From Entomortierella parvispora (Eukaryota > Mortierellomycota > Mortierellomycetes > Mortierellales > Mortierellaceae), in NCBI GenBank assembly GCA_963573315.1, contig OY752146.1:496001-560000 (forward strand): 64,000 nucleotides of DNA, in the 5' to 3' direction. The stretch's first letter is position 1; every line of letters starts with the position of its first letter. Below the pieces are notes generated by a model that was not told the origin of the DNA, did no database searches, and saw only the letters and a program-made list of their open reading frames with translations. Of this stretch, positions 32,390 to 43,619 are shown one piece after another. Made by a program: the position numbers and the translations under genes.

Positions 32390-35300
32390 ATGGGAGTGCA
32401 GGGTATCTTTCCCGTGTTGCGAAAGAAAGGGATATCCGACACACCTCCAGACCTCCAAACCCTCAATATTGATGCTATCCACTACGATGTAAAAGCAGTA
32501 CATTATGGCGATATCACGATGCAACTGACAAGTGTCGACAACGTCGAAGAGGATGGTTCATTTAACACCGACAAGGCTATGTCAGTAGTAGCTGTATCAA
32601 TCGACAACAAGATCCAAGCCTGGCTCAAACATATGTCGCTAGAGGTCAACATAACTCTACATATCGATGGATTTGATAGTGCCGCGAAAGGAGGCACTCA
32701 TCAACAAAGACATATAAAGCATGAACAAGCTTCAGCCAACATCAAATCCAACCTTCGCATACTGGAGCGCAAAGTCGGGCACTGGGTTTCAACAAAAGTC
32801 ACCGACAAGATCGACAAGAACTTGAGGAAAGCTTGTCAGTTAGACTCCTACTGTAGAGAGGTCCTTGCCGCCAAACTCCGTGATCTTGACCACAGAGTTT
32901 GCCTCTGCAGAGCTGAAACAGATCCCTGTATCGCAGCCTATTGTACAAATCACACGGGACACGGAAAAGCTGCCGTCCTCTCAATTGATTCGGATTATAT
33001 CTTCTACTCCGGTGTCAACATTTTACTTCGGCCCAACCTCAAAGGTCCCGGACTTTTGTGCTACGAGCGTGTTCAGGTCAAGAAAGCGCTGGGTCTGATT
33101 CATGACGAAGAGCTGATACTCTACGGGTGCGTCAATAAGAACGATTACAACTTGAACGTGCCTACTATTGGCCTGATCAGGAGTCTCGAGATTATCAAGC
33201 CTCCCGCCGACGAGGATGACGACGATGTGAGCATGGGGGTTGATGCTGATGATGACGCAGTCTCTGGCGATTCGGAAGAACCAGGTTCAGCTGAAAGCAA
33301 CGCGGAGGAAGCTGGATCAGATGAAAACAACACGGAGGAGTCGGGGCCGGATGAAGAGGATTTGGGACCGGATGAAGAGGATTCGGACGCTGCATCTAGC
33401 GGTGACGACATGGGTCATGATTCGAAAAGTACAACGTGGGGAATTGCATCGGTTGCTGTCACCTCTAAGCCAAAATCAGCTCTGGGCAAACGCAAGGCCA
33501 AAGGATATCAAATCAACGATAACTCATATTCCAGCTCTAATGATGAAGGTCCATCTGTCAAAGCCACGTCCAGGCGCTCGAAACCTGATCAGGGGGTACA
33601 AACACCGGTTGCTGGTTTAAAGGAAAGAGACACTCCTGGTATAAAGCCAAGCTCGACCGCCTCAGTATCCGAATCCGACGCCATTCCTGACCTTCGCCAA
33701 CTTCTACATCTTTTTTGCGAAAAGGTGTCGTCTGTTGTCCACAAAAGTGTGTCTCCTTTGTTGTTCGAATCATCTATTCGCACTTTTGGATTTCTAAGTC
33801 AGCTGAAGACAGGAGAGACCCCAAGCTCCCATCCCGAGCATATACCTCTTTGGAAACCATATCTGGATGATCAGACCTCGACGTCCCTACCACCACTGTC
33901 ATTCCCACCTTTGCCCGAGCCAAAGATGTCTGAGAGTGAGCTGATGAGCCAGGTACAGTTTCAGCTTGAGCGGTATTCAGCTGCTAGAGCAGAGAGAAGA
34001 AGGTTCAAGGTGGAAGTGCTCGATCAAGGTCCAACAAGGTAAGAAAGCGACTTGACAAACAACAGCATTTACTATGGATCAGCCCTAACCTTGTACTGAA
34101 TTATTCTTTTCCAGGCCTCATGAGCTGCACCGTCACGGCAATCGCAATCAGTTCAGTCACGTCTACCGGACCACAGGCAAAGACAGCAACTTCTTAGGAG
34201 GCTGCAAAGTTGACATCAACAAACTAAGCGACCCGACAAGACCACCTCCAGGCCCATCTAATCCAGTTATACAGCCAGTCAAGGATAGTCGCAAGAGTAA
34301 GCGCAAGAAAAAGCAGAAGGGGGGCCGCAAAACAAGACGGAAGGGCGATCATGTCAAAGCCCAACCGAAAGGTACAAGCGGTGTCAAGGCCTCGTTTTCG
34401 ACCCAAAAATCTCGTAGCCTTGATCAGAGATTCGAGAAGCGCGCTTTAACAGTAGGAGCCTTCGAGAAAAATGTCACCTTGCGATTAATGAGACGCGAGG
34501 GAAACTATGAGCACGGAACGGTCGAGTTTGACGAGGCTTACAAACGCGCAAAGCCGCTTGCTCAGGAAATTACCAAACGACAGCAAGCATGCATTGAAAC
34601 CCGCGACCTCTTATTATACGACACCTACGCTGCAATCTTGTTGGCCATTGAAGACATCAACGATCCAACCGATCTTCAGAGGCAATCTAAGGAAATTCTG
34701 GAACAAAAATCATCCATCGCCGCCGTGTCGTGCCCGTCCTCATCCTCGTCTTCGTCCATTTCAAAAAGACATCGGTGGGACCTCCCTGAGAAATATCCAG
34801 ACACAATGATGAAGGACTTGGTGGACAACAAAACGATCTATTACGCGCTGGTCGCGTTCTTTTTTCATGGAAAGGCCGCCAATAACTCGGAGGACAATAG
34901 GATACAAAAGCAAGCAGCTAAAGACGTACTCTCAACGGATCAGGTGGCAAAAAGAACCAGGACCACCCAGAAAGGAGGATCGCCAAGATTCGACGACCGA
35001 CCTTTCTTTGCTAGATGGATCTATGAAAGATATCAAGCGAAAACCAATTTTGTGCCATATGACGAGCGCGGCATACAGCTCTTTAATACCAACGCAGCCT
35101 ACTCGACGCAAGCAACGGTATCTAGGGCCGTCTCCTGCCATTATAAGCACGCTGTTGTATGTAACCCTTTGCATCGACTCTGCATTCCTGGTTGTAAAAA
35201 GAGGGCAGCTAATTAATATTTTCATTTGTAAACTAGTTTGACGGTACGGTCGAATGGTCTCCGAGTACAACGCCTGGTGAATTGAGCACACCAGCCATCC

Positions 35301-37017
35301 AGTGGTTCCAAGAACATAACACGGAAGGGGTTTTCAAGGATTTTGTGTTCGGGAAGTATGCCCGCAACGTTCAAATCGTAACCGAGCAGGACCTACTATA
35401 CTTTCTCCATGCCGATCCGCCGTCTCAGCCCCAGCCAGACTATTTGTCGGACACCAGCTACCGAGATTTCGAGCCATTCCTCAAAGAGTTGTTCCCAAAA
35501 AAGTCGGTCGGAAAGGGCAAGAGGGCATCTCAGAGGGACTTTACACACCAAGAAAGAATGGGCCATATCATCAAATACAAAGGATGGTTCTTGACATCCG
35601 TCGCGTATGACCTTTCACGAGAAGTGTCACCGTCCACGCCTACTGGAGGTTCATTAGAAAGAAAGACGTGGGGCCATCGAAAGGATGGTTATTGTCACAA
35701 AATACGGCTGCAGTCAGAACAGCAACTAAGACACAGCCACAACTACATCCTCGGCACTGGCTACCAAACTGACGGCCTGGTCTTTACGCTCCTGGCCAAC
35801 GACACCCGGGCGCCGAAGACACGCCAAAAAAAAATCTCTCTCATTTGGTCCCGACGAGGAGGAGTTGGCGGCGGCAGCGGCAGCATCAACGGCAGTGACG
35901 GAGGATGACGAAACGGAAGACGATGGACTCGACGATGACGCGAAACAGAGCATTAACCTTTCGGAGCACTTGTACGCCCTTGACCCCGACAAACAATATG
36001 AGTTTGAACGTCCAGCGGATCTTAGTCAGTTTGCGGCTGGGACAAAGTCTGGTTACAAGTGCAACTTGGCCGCTCGAACAAAGCTCCTCCCAAACGCCGC
36101 CGTACTTAAATGGAATGTCGAGCCCAGAGTCATCATCGGTGCGGATCCCGGAGAGATTGTACCAGTAGCAACAACAAGACTGGACCAGGGCAGTGGAGAG
36201 CGGCATACGATGAAGATCAAAAAAACGTTCTTGTATGAGCCAACGTGGCGTTTTAAACGGGCTTTGGATAAGAGGAAGAAGGACCACTTCATCGACCGAC
36301 TCGAATCACTCACACCTTCCAGGACACTGGGTGCTGCAAGTGAATTCTTGATGTACATGAACACTCCTGCCAAAGACATTCTACTGCCGCTCGCAAAGTC
36401 AAGTCCTGAAAGAGAAAAGATCGACACGATGAAGGGGACGGTCCGTGAGGAGATTTTCTCATTTACCACAGCAAATGGATGCGCAAGAAACAATGGGATC
36501 ATAACAAGGCAAAAAGATCTGCAGTGGATCTTGCAGTCCACCATATACTGGAGCAAGCAGGGTTGAACCCAAACTGGAAACCACAGGTACCAGGAACAGC
36601 AGCCCTGGCGTATGGACTTTCTGGTTTCAATACAAGGCGCGGCCCTTCGTCCATGGCAGAAGTTATACGAAAACAGCTCGTGCATGCCGTAAGAACTCCT
36701 TTTTTTAAAAGAGCCCCTTCCATCACTTTAATTCTTTTTTTTAACCGCTGGCTCCTTTGATTCATCTCTAGTTTCGTAGGCTTGGACAGCCGGCTGTAGG
36801 CATCCATGAATACAACAGCACTCAAAAATGTCCCCGACGAACATGCGACCGATACCTCACGAAACATGGGAAGAGATCCATGTACTGTGAAGGCTGCAAT
36901 CGATTTTATGACCGTGACGCAGTCGGCTCGGAGAACATCGCCTACATTCTGGAGGAAATGGTCGCAGGGCGCGGTCGACCAGCAAAGTTCTTGCCAACCT
37001 CAACCACACTTATTTAA
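32390..37017 (+). CDS. XPG/FEN1-like nuclease fused to a Fanzor (TnpB-type RuvC) nuclease; two cancelling frameshifts
   Basis: Four exons: 32390-34038, 34115-35156, 35237-36688 and 36772-37017, all GT-AG, about 1,460 residues once two frame changes are allowed. N-terminal part (residues 1-280) is XPG-like: MGVQGIFPVLRKKG, IDGFDSAAK, AETDPCIAAYC, VLSIDSDYIFY and NKNDYNLNVPTIG give the usual acidic metal ligands. A long acidic then basic linker follows (33200-34400). The C-terminal part is Fanzor-like: RuvC-I VIIGADPGEIVPVATT near 36135, FYHSKWMRKKQWD near 36465, LAYGLSGFN near 36605, then HEYNSTQKCP, a zinc ribbon (C-x5-C and CEGC) and RuvC-III FYDRDAVGSENIA near 36915. The usual RuvC-II Glu is replaced, but the Glu in HEYN sits where Fanzor proteins carry their alternative one. 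Frame breaks: A9 run at 35826-35834 (+1) and TTT at 36462-36464 (-1). Start chosen because XPG enzymes begin Met-Gly. Possibly a recent pseudogene or affected by homopolymer error. Confidence 0.78.
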
Positions 37018-37694
37018 CATCATTGACGGGGTGCCACGGAACACCCAAAAAAAGTTGTAAGTACTCTCCCAATAGTCCAACTTATCGTACTCTTTCTGGT
37101 GCAACTTTCTCACAAGTATACCTTCTCTCCATCTACTTCTCCATCTACACCTTTATCGTTCAAAGACGTAAGTATTAATACTCCAATTTTGCCTAAAAAG
37201 TGCTATCGCAATTTCATCTTCAAAACGGGACTAACATTTTGACTTGTTTCACATTTTCCGAACTACTAGTACAGTATCCAGCAAAATGAGGAAGAAAGGA
37301 ACAGCCTCTATGATAGAAAGAGGAAATGATACATGTGGAAACCGGTCAGCCATGAGTAAACAACGCGAACAAACGCTACTCCTTTTAACTTGATGGTGTC
37401 ATCCTGTAATATAGCCTTACGAAAGTTTTTGATGGAGAAAGTACACACTTGTATCCAACGGGTTACACAGTTTCTTGAATGCTTCCGTCACGTTATTCAC
37501 GGATGTCTATGGGGCACTTGAAGGGGTTTAGTGAGGGAGACTGTTCTTGAACGGCTCTTGCGATGATGGTTGCGATGATTTTTTTTGGTGTAGTCGTCAG
37601 GGAGTGAAGAGTGCGAATCTTGAGACTTGAGGGTTGGAAATTGATATGTGTCGATGCAAAATGCCTGGGCGCTTGACCTCTTTATATACGGGTC
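37018..37694 (+). other. non-coding 3' flank of the XPG-Fanzor gene; candidate guide-RNA region
   Basis: No ORF. In Fanzor and TnpB loci the guide (omega) RNA usually starts near the end of the nuclease gene and runs to the element's right end. This flank is where one would lie, but I could not show a conserved structure or an element boundary. Purely positional. Confidence 0.2.
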
Positions 37695-38236
37695 ACACGT
37701 TTTTACTTGACACCTGTACTTTTTATGTCCAGAACCTTGTTGCCTGAAGTTGGAATAGTTTTCACCTCCTCACTTTTTTTTCCGGGGTACTTCTGGGGAG
37801 AGATGCAATTTGCTTTATTCTTTTGCAAGGAAACGTTTTGAAGTATGGGTCACCGAATTGCATCGGAGAGGATTCATCATAAACCAGGCGATCCACTCAG
37901 GTGTCAGCTCCAACTTTGTGATAAAAAAAAAACATCGGGAGTCGTGATGTTCATGTCCTGAAGGAAAGGGTGGTAGATGATGCTGAACTTGTGATACAGG
38001 GAAGGGATCGCGGTGCCGTTTGGCAATCTGCAAGTCTATGTTCACGTCTGTGTGGCTGGAGAACGACGACATCCACACTTGAGATTCAAAAAACGGGGTA
38101 AAGTGGAAGTGCAATTGGCAGGAGAGGATCTTCAACTTCAATTATTCACGAAGAATTACTCCAGAGGAGAAAACTACTCCAACTTCCGCTAACAAAGTTC
38201 TGAACCTAAAAGTACAGGTGTCAAGTAAAAACAATA
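37695..38236. mobile_element. MITE-like element with about 85-bp imperfect inverted repeats
   Basis: The block 37697-37780 (ttttacttgacacctgtact, then cctgaagttggaatagtttt) returns in inverted form at 38150-38236 with about 85-90% identity. The ends would be near gggt/accc on the two sides. The 370-bp interior has no ORF of note. The size and structure fit a MITE or foldback element. Target duplications could not be fixed. The right arm overlaps the end of the secreted-protein ORF at 38189-38641. Confidence 0.55.
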
Positions 38237-38641
38237 CACCCCTATTATAATAGTATTCGCGACTAGGCTAGGATTTCTTAATCGCAAATAGGATACTACT
38301 GACCTACTTGAATATCTAGAGTTAAGAGGAGGAAGAGGATGAGCGGAAGCCGTTTTTGTATCTTGCTTGGATACTTTAATAGGACCACGGCCCTGAAGTT
38401 TAGGGAGTATAGGAGATACTAAACGTCCTGCAATTCTCTCGAGAGCGTGGGTGAGCTGTCCACCATCGTTGACGTCCTTGACCTCCACATTGACGGGAAC
38501 ATGGACAGGAATATGAGCATTCTCTAGACTGATGGTATCGCGATGGCCCCGGCGACGGATATCATTAGTATTGGGCATCGGAGCAGCTTGGACAGTGGCA
38601 AGTGTGACGAGGAACGCAGCAGCGATGGAAATGCACTTCAT
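38189..38641 (-). CDS. small secreted protein, C-terminus derived from a mobile-element arm
   Basis: ATG 38641 gives MKCISIAAAFLVTLATVQAA, a clean signal peptide, followed by a 90-residue mature part with RRRGHRD (possible Kex2-type site) and HIPVHVPVNVEVKDVND. No cysteines in the mature part and no known domain. The open frame runs to TAG at 38189, but the last 15-16 codons (IGVYCFYLTPVLLG) lie in the right arm of a MITE-like inverted repeat, so the natural end was probably different. A possible GT-AG intron (donor gtaggt at 38307) is too short to trust. A TATA-like box lies about 135 bp upstream (minus strand, near 38780), then a pyrimidine-rich array. Function unknown. Confidence 0.6.
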   Translation of the reverse strand: MKCISIAAAFLVTLATVQAAPMPNTNDIRRRGHRDTISLENAHIPVHVPVNVEVKDVNDGGQLTHALERIAGRLVSPILPKLQGRGPIKVSKQDTKTASAHPLPPLNSRYSSRSVVSYLRLRNPSLVANTIIIGVYCFYLTPVLLGSELC

Positions 38642-38839
38642 TGTTGTTGGAATCGAGAAGAAGGGGAAGAGGTTGGGGCAATGGGGATGTAGAATGGAGT
38701 GGGTGAAGAGAGGGCGGTCGAATGAGTAAGGTGATACTTGGTGAATTTCTTGACAATTGTGCGAGAAAAGAGGCATTATAAAGGAAAAAAGAGAAAAAAA
38801 TAAAAAAGCTAGAATGAGATCACGATTAAAACTGAAAGT

Positions 38840-39100
38840 ATCAAGAGAAAACAAAGGGTGGGGAGAAGCAAAGGATGGGGAAAGGTAAGGGATAGTGAAG
38901 CGCAAGGAATAGGGAAAAGTAATGAGTGGGGAAAGGTATGGAATGGGAAAAGGTCAGGGTGGGAAAAGCAAGAGCAGAGAACAGCGAGAGTGGCGAAAGA
39001 AAGGCGCCAGGGAGCTGAAAAGAACAATACCTGGGGACAACACCAAGGGGACCATCTGAAAGGACGGAAAAAAAGACGACAGGGAAGGAGAAAATGAGAG
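38840..39100 (-). repeat. pyrimidine-rich diverged array upstream of the secreted-protein gene
   Basis: On the + strand units such as ggggaaaggtaagggatag and ggggaaaggtatggaatgg repeat every 18-21 bp. The coding strand is the C/T-rich strand, as upstream of the other secreted-protein genes here. Confidence 0.55.
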
Positions 39101-39109
39101 ATATCGTAC

Positions 39110-39685
39110 CCCGTCAAAACTCCATGGAGCAACTGAGTTAGTTATCGACCGATCTGGCGACTTTTGGGCTCACAAAAAATTGAAGTATTAATACAAGTCC
39201 CAATAGGCCCTATCTCGGGTTCCAAGATGGGAACCACTCAGAGTGTTGCGATCTTGCTAGGAAACCCGGCAAAAACAGTCCCGAACAATGCATCTGCCAA
39301 TAACCATCAAGCACACAAAAACACAGGGTGGGCAGGGAGGGCACATGAGACTGGGTCTTTGGCGATAGTGTGGCAAGGGCTGCAATATCAATCGGGAATG
39401 AGAGAGAAATGGAGACCGGTCGACGTGTAACTCAGTTATTCCAGGAGTTTTGATGGGGTCGACAAGCAAGCGAAAACACACCCGCACGACTAATAGACAA
39501 AACGAAAAAATGATAAAACAGGAGATTTGAAAAAAAAAGATTTGGTGGGACGGAGAAAAAAGAAAGATTTGAGGGGAAGGAGAAATAAAAAAGTTCAGGG
39601 CTGGGACAAAAAATACAAAAGATTACCTTCAAATACGGAGGAAAATGGTTCCCCGCAAAAGAAAACAAGTCCAGGGGAGACACTA
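39110..39685. other. stretch without a supported gene
   Basis: Chance ORFs only. A purine-rich block with aaaagatttg repeats lies at 39520-39620, of the same style as the upstream arrays but without an adjacent gene start. Confidence 0.35.
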
Positions 39686-39689
39686 TAGC

Positions 39690-41090
39690 TGCTTGTGGCA
39701 GCCAAGAGTTCATGGTGACGTTGCTTTTTGATCCGTCGATGTCGGCTCTTATCATACGGAAGCAGAACTCAGTGAGCGTTGGATTGTTCACCCACTAACA
39801 GGGAATGTGAGCTGGGTTGTTGCAATAGCGTCTTGCGAACAATTAGACCATGGAGCCGACCACTCAACGCGAACTTTTGTCCATATGCAGTAAGATTCTC
39901 CAGCTGTCTGATTTTCAAGAGACTTGCGCTGTTAGAGCTCTCCTCAAGAGGCACACTTGCCGAGAATCCTTTTCCTTCCCAGACGAGTTTTTGCAATGGT
40001 GAGTCTTTGGATGCCTGTTTAAGAGTTGACTCGAATAGAGCATGGCTGCTCAAATGCAGCTCTTGCAAGGACGGAGTACACTGCAGAATCAAGGTAAGGG
40101 TTTCTTGTGCATTCTTGTGCTTAGGGACAGGCCCTGTCTCGAAAGATAGGTAACGGGGCTTCGGGGAGGCGGGTTTCCAATGAGATTGAAAAAGTCATCA
40201 GAGTCTTTAAAGCTGAGAGACTTGACTTGGTCGTTGAAGAGAAGCTGCATAAGAGAAAGGACCAAAGTCGTTGACACGATCGAGCGTGGGATTTTTGAAG
40301 GACCCTCCGTTTACAGTCAGCTGATGAACGGGTGTTCTTGAGAGTGCGAGGACAAACGCCTCGATTGGCCAGGCAACAAATTTCGCTTGCACTCGAGGGT
40401 CTGTTCCTGCTTCCGGTAGAGAAGAATGGCGGCAGCTTCGGAACGGCCGACAACAATTCCGATAATGGGAGAGTTCAGCTGGCTGATCATATAATGTTTT
40501 CGGTGGTGATGGGCCGTTGTGACTCTCTAAGGTTTCTGGGGTTTCCCCGTGATACGGCACATTGCTGCCGTATGGTCAATATCCTTTTGTTGTCGTTTCC
40601 GGATAGCTCAGGCGACTGTGAAGAAAGACTGGCTGCAGTTTGACCGGACTAGAGTAGAGTCATGGACGCCAAGCCGATTCCGCAGGGAGTCCATAAGTTA
40701 CTTCAAAACGAGTGCTTTTGCTGGATCGCTCTGCTTCATTTCCAACTTGGCGCACGATGACGATCCAGCCCGCTCAATGGTCTCTAGCAGCACGTTCCTG
40801 ATTGCTCATTGGTGGGTCAACTCTATGAATCAGGAGAAGAAGATGAGCCTTTGTACTGACTGGACTTGGGTCGATCCTTTCCCTCGCACGTTATAAGCAT
40901 CACCCACCACTGCACAATTGTGGGGGCAGCTCATGCAATAGCAGCATGAGTAGAGAACGGAGGAAGGAAGAAGGGTGATGAGAGAGGAGAAGGGGGGAAA
41001 GGTGCTCATGCATGCAGTGCGCTCTCAATAGCAGCGTGTGTCGCGATCGACGGGGTGGCTTGGCTCTCTTCTCTCGCCTCTCGTTTTTCG
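39690..41090 (-). pseudogene. DR1 copy A: decayed multi-copy gene, LRR-like
   Basis: Minus strand, decayed. The 3' module (39690-39790) encodes LTEFCFRMIRADIDGSKS and VTMNSWLPQA, shared by the other DR1 copies. An open segment (40092-39769) reads SLQELHLSSHALFESTLKQA and PLQKLVWEGKGF, which looks like leucine-rich sequence. Upstream are broken frames with QLLFNDQVKSLSFKDSDDFF near 40230, and a block around 40640-41080 that recurs in all full copies (it includes gtcatggacgccaa...gattc). Several stops and frame changes interrupt it. Copies share modules with 45.8-47.4, 51.6-52.1, 54.5-56.4 and 59.9-61.6 kb. Product unknown; an F-box/LRR-like protein is one option. Confidence 0.45.
41054..41066 (+). 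promoter_or_regulatory. recurring promoter motif GGTGGCTTGGCTC
   Basis: Exact copy of the motif at 14362, followed by C/T-rich sequence to about 41160 as in the NUP58 leader. No intact gene follows. Confidence 0.35.
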
Positions 41091-42570
41091 CGTGTCGTCG
41101 CTCCTCTTTCTCCTTCTTGTTCGTGGCCTCATCCTTTACCCTTCTCCTCTCAATCTCGCCCTCCCCCGAGCGTGATCCATGTCGAGAGTGTGATCCTGGT
41201 GCCGCCGAGTAAGTAGCGCCAGGTGCGTAAGCGCGGATGACCGTCAACAACATCTGTTCCATTGAATGCATGCATCTAATGGATGGACGGGAAAGGCGGT
41301 CATGCGAACGAAAGCAACAGTATTCCATGCTGGCCTCCCACTCTTGCCCTCAATCTTCTACTCACTCAATCCTGTCCTCGTTATCCGCCCTTTCCTTTTT
41401 CTTGTAATTGATGCTATCGCTCCTCTCTCACCACCATCATCTCACAAAATCCAACCTTCACTCTGCCATCATTGCAACCTCAGTCTTTCCATCTGGTAAG
41501 TAATCAGTTCTTTCCTTTTGGAGGTGGTCTTTTCTCGAGATTTCAGTTTCCTATCCTCATACTCCTCTGCGGCTCTCTGGCAAGAAGAGATGGCCTCCTG
41601 GTGCCTTGCGGCCCTACCCTTGGCGGATGCATCAAGGTACAGTATTGTCTTTACATGGCCCTGATGAAGGTGTCGTTTGTTTCAGTCTTCTATCTGCATA
41701 CTCCCCTGCTACCCTAAGGCTGATGCTTCAGTCTCAATGTGATCTTGTATGAGATGAAGAATTCATCTTTACATGCTGGACTTAAGGAATATACTATCAC
41801 TCCGCTCTTTCCTACTGCTACAGAAATGGAGCGGCCCAAGTATTTCGGGATCGACACCTTCGTTCATGCAAAGGCCAAACTTTCCAGTCATTTCACCCAT
41901 ACTGCAGTAGGTGACTGGGATCGAACGCCATAGATGCTATTCAGTGAGGATGCGCAATCTTTTTGCGGTGCGCTTGAGCGCAGCAGTGGCTTCCAAATTG
42001 TTGTTCGAAATATACGAAGGCATGCGTGGTCATTACGAAGATTTTTTAGCATCGAACAACATGTCGCAATCACGACAAATCAGATTGAGGAAGCCGAAAA
42101 AAGCTCACTCTCCAAGGATACCAAGCCCGAGAAGTCCAGGAGTATCTGCGATCGTCACTCGAGAAAAGTTTGGTAAGAATGTCTCTCCCCAACACCCCAA
42201 TATTAGGGCTACTCTGACTATATCTTTTGGCTTTGTATGTAGTCCAAAATAGGCTGTGAGCATAAATCTATAGTACTACCCGCACAGTATACTGTGTTAT
42301 GTAAGAGATTAAGAAAAGGCGCTCTCATTCATGTTTTTGCTTGACTAATTGCGCACTTCTGTCGCGGCTATACCGGCGACACGAGCATCTGAGGCTACAA
42401 AGACCTCAAACTGCTTATCAGAAAGGGGACAAAGTGTGAGTACATCAGGTAGCGAAACCAGGAATTTTAATGATATATGTTAGCTATCTTCCAGTCCATG
42501 TGCTGGTCATCTATGTTCCTTCCATTGTTTAATAGATGGTTGGGTGATTGCAGATTCTGAAAAACGGGGA
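41090..42570 (+). other. C/T-rich leader followed by weak, broken coding sequence
   Basis: C/T-rich to about 41480. From 41756 an open frame reads TEMERPKYFGIDTFVHAKAK and ends at 41933; another frame (41956-42170) reads SKLLFEIYEGMRGHYEDFLA and ends at a donor-like gtaaga. These may be exons of one decayed gene, but the join is not clear and no family is recognised. Confidence 0.3.
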
Positions 42571-42575
42571 CGAGG

Positions 42576-42896
42576 TTGACAACGCTGAAGTTCAGTTACT
42601 GCCAATGCCAGGAGCAAAACACTACTTTTATCTATTTCTTGATCTCTTGCTTTCTTAGCTGCCTCATGTCTGGCATCATGTATACACTGATGCCAATCAG
42701 CCATTCTCTGAGTATCTCGCCAGCAAATGAGGCGGCGTCCATTGCTCCGCCTCTGCTATACGAGTCTCAAGCCATTCGGATGCAGGAGGAGCTTTTGGCA
42801 GCTCTGTACCCTGATGCTGAAGAACCTGTCCCAGTGGACATATCCAGTCTGCGGCGTACAGTTTATCAGCCCTTGGCAGATGCAGATGCAAAGTAA
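42576..42896 (+). other. short ORF with possible coding sequence, unassigned
   Basis: The last 55 residues (LYESQAIRMQEELLAALYPD, then PVDISSLRRTVYQPLADADA) look like a real protein end, while the first half is hydrophobic and may be intron. A second frame across 42655-42725 reads WHHVYTDANQPFSEYLASK and may be the true upstream exon. No family recognised. The next 300 bp are empty. Confidence 0.3.
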
Positions 42897-43211
42897 GAGC
42901 TCAGAAAGAGCAAAGGCGACAAGGAACGCTATGCTGTCCTGCTGATCATCACCCGTTGATTCTTTTTTGGCTACCTAACAGGAAAATCGAGAAACCCTCA
43001 CGGGAACACGTGTCATAGGCGCATGGCGCATGGACGTCTTGACGTGTTTAACGCTCTTTTTCAAGGCACCAACCTTAGAGCTGTACCGAAAGTTGATATC
43101 GTAACCAGCCTTTGCAGGTGCTTATTTGATCAAGGGTGAATCGTCTGCTGATCAACGATGGTTGACAATAGAGGGGAGTTGATATCTGAAGCCTACAAAA
43201 GGAATCGGCTG

Positions 43212-43611
43212 CTAGCTTAAGACGAATTTGGCGGAAATACCATCGAGAGCAAAAAGAGGTCGAAAGGTTGATTCAACCCTGTGGATCATGGTAGCAGATG
43301 GCTCATGGAAAAGTGTGATGGCGGTTTTTGAAGGAAAACCGTAAGTTTCCGACAAGATGTGTGATGTACATCTACAGCAGCAGAAATCTGTCAGACTCAA
43401 CATAGCTATTCTGAGTGATCTCGAGAACCTTGGACTGGATATCACCAAGACGTACCTTGTGGTTACCGAGATCCGTGCTCTTGCTGTCGACTTCTATGTA
43501 CTCAAAAGATGTGGAAGTGTCTGTCTTTGGACCGGCGGCGCGACTGAGCGACGTGTTTGGCTCCCTGCACATCCAACAGAGCCAAAGATCTTTCTCAGAG
43601 TAAAGATGTGA
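43212..43611 (+). pseudogene. decayed coding fragment, family not recognised
   Basis: A frame across 43212-43325 (SRAKRGRKVDSTLWIMVADG, AVFEGKP) is followed, after a frame change, by SVRLNIAILSDLENLGLDIT and TEIRALAVDFYVLKRCG and a stop at 43611. Composition is clearly protein-like, and both pieces lie on the + strand. It could be a piece of a multi-copy effector-type gene, but I see nothing decisive. Confidence 0.35.
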
Positions 43612-43619
43612 AAATACCA

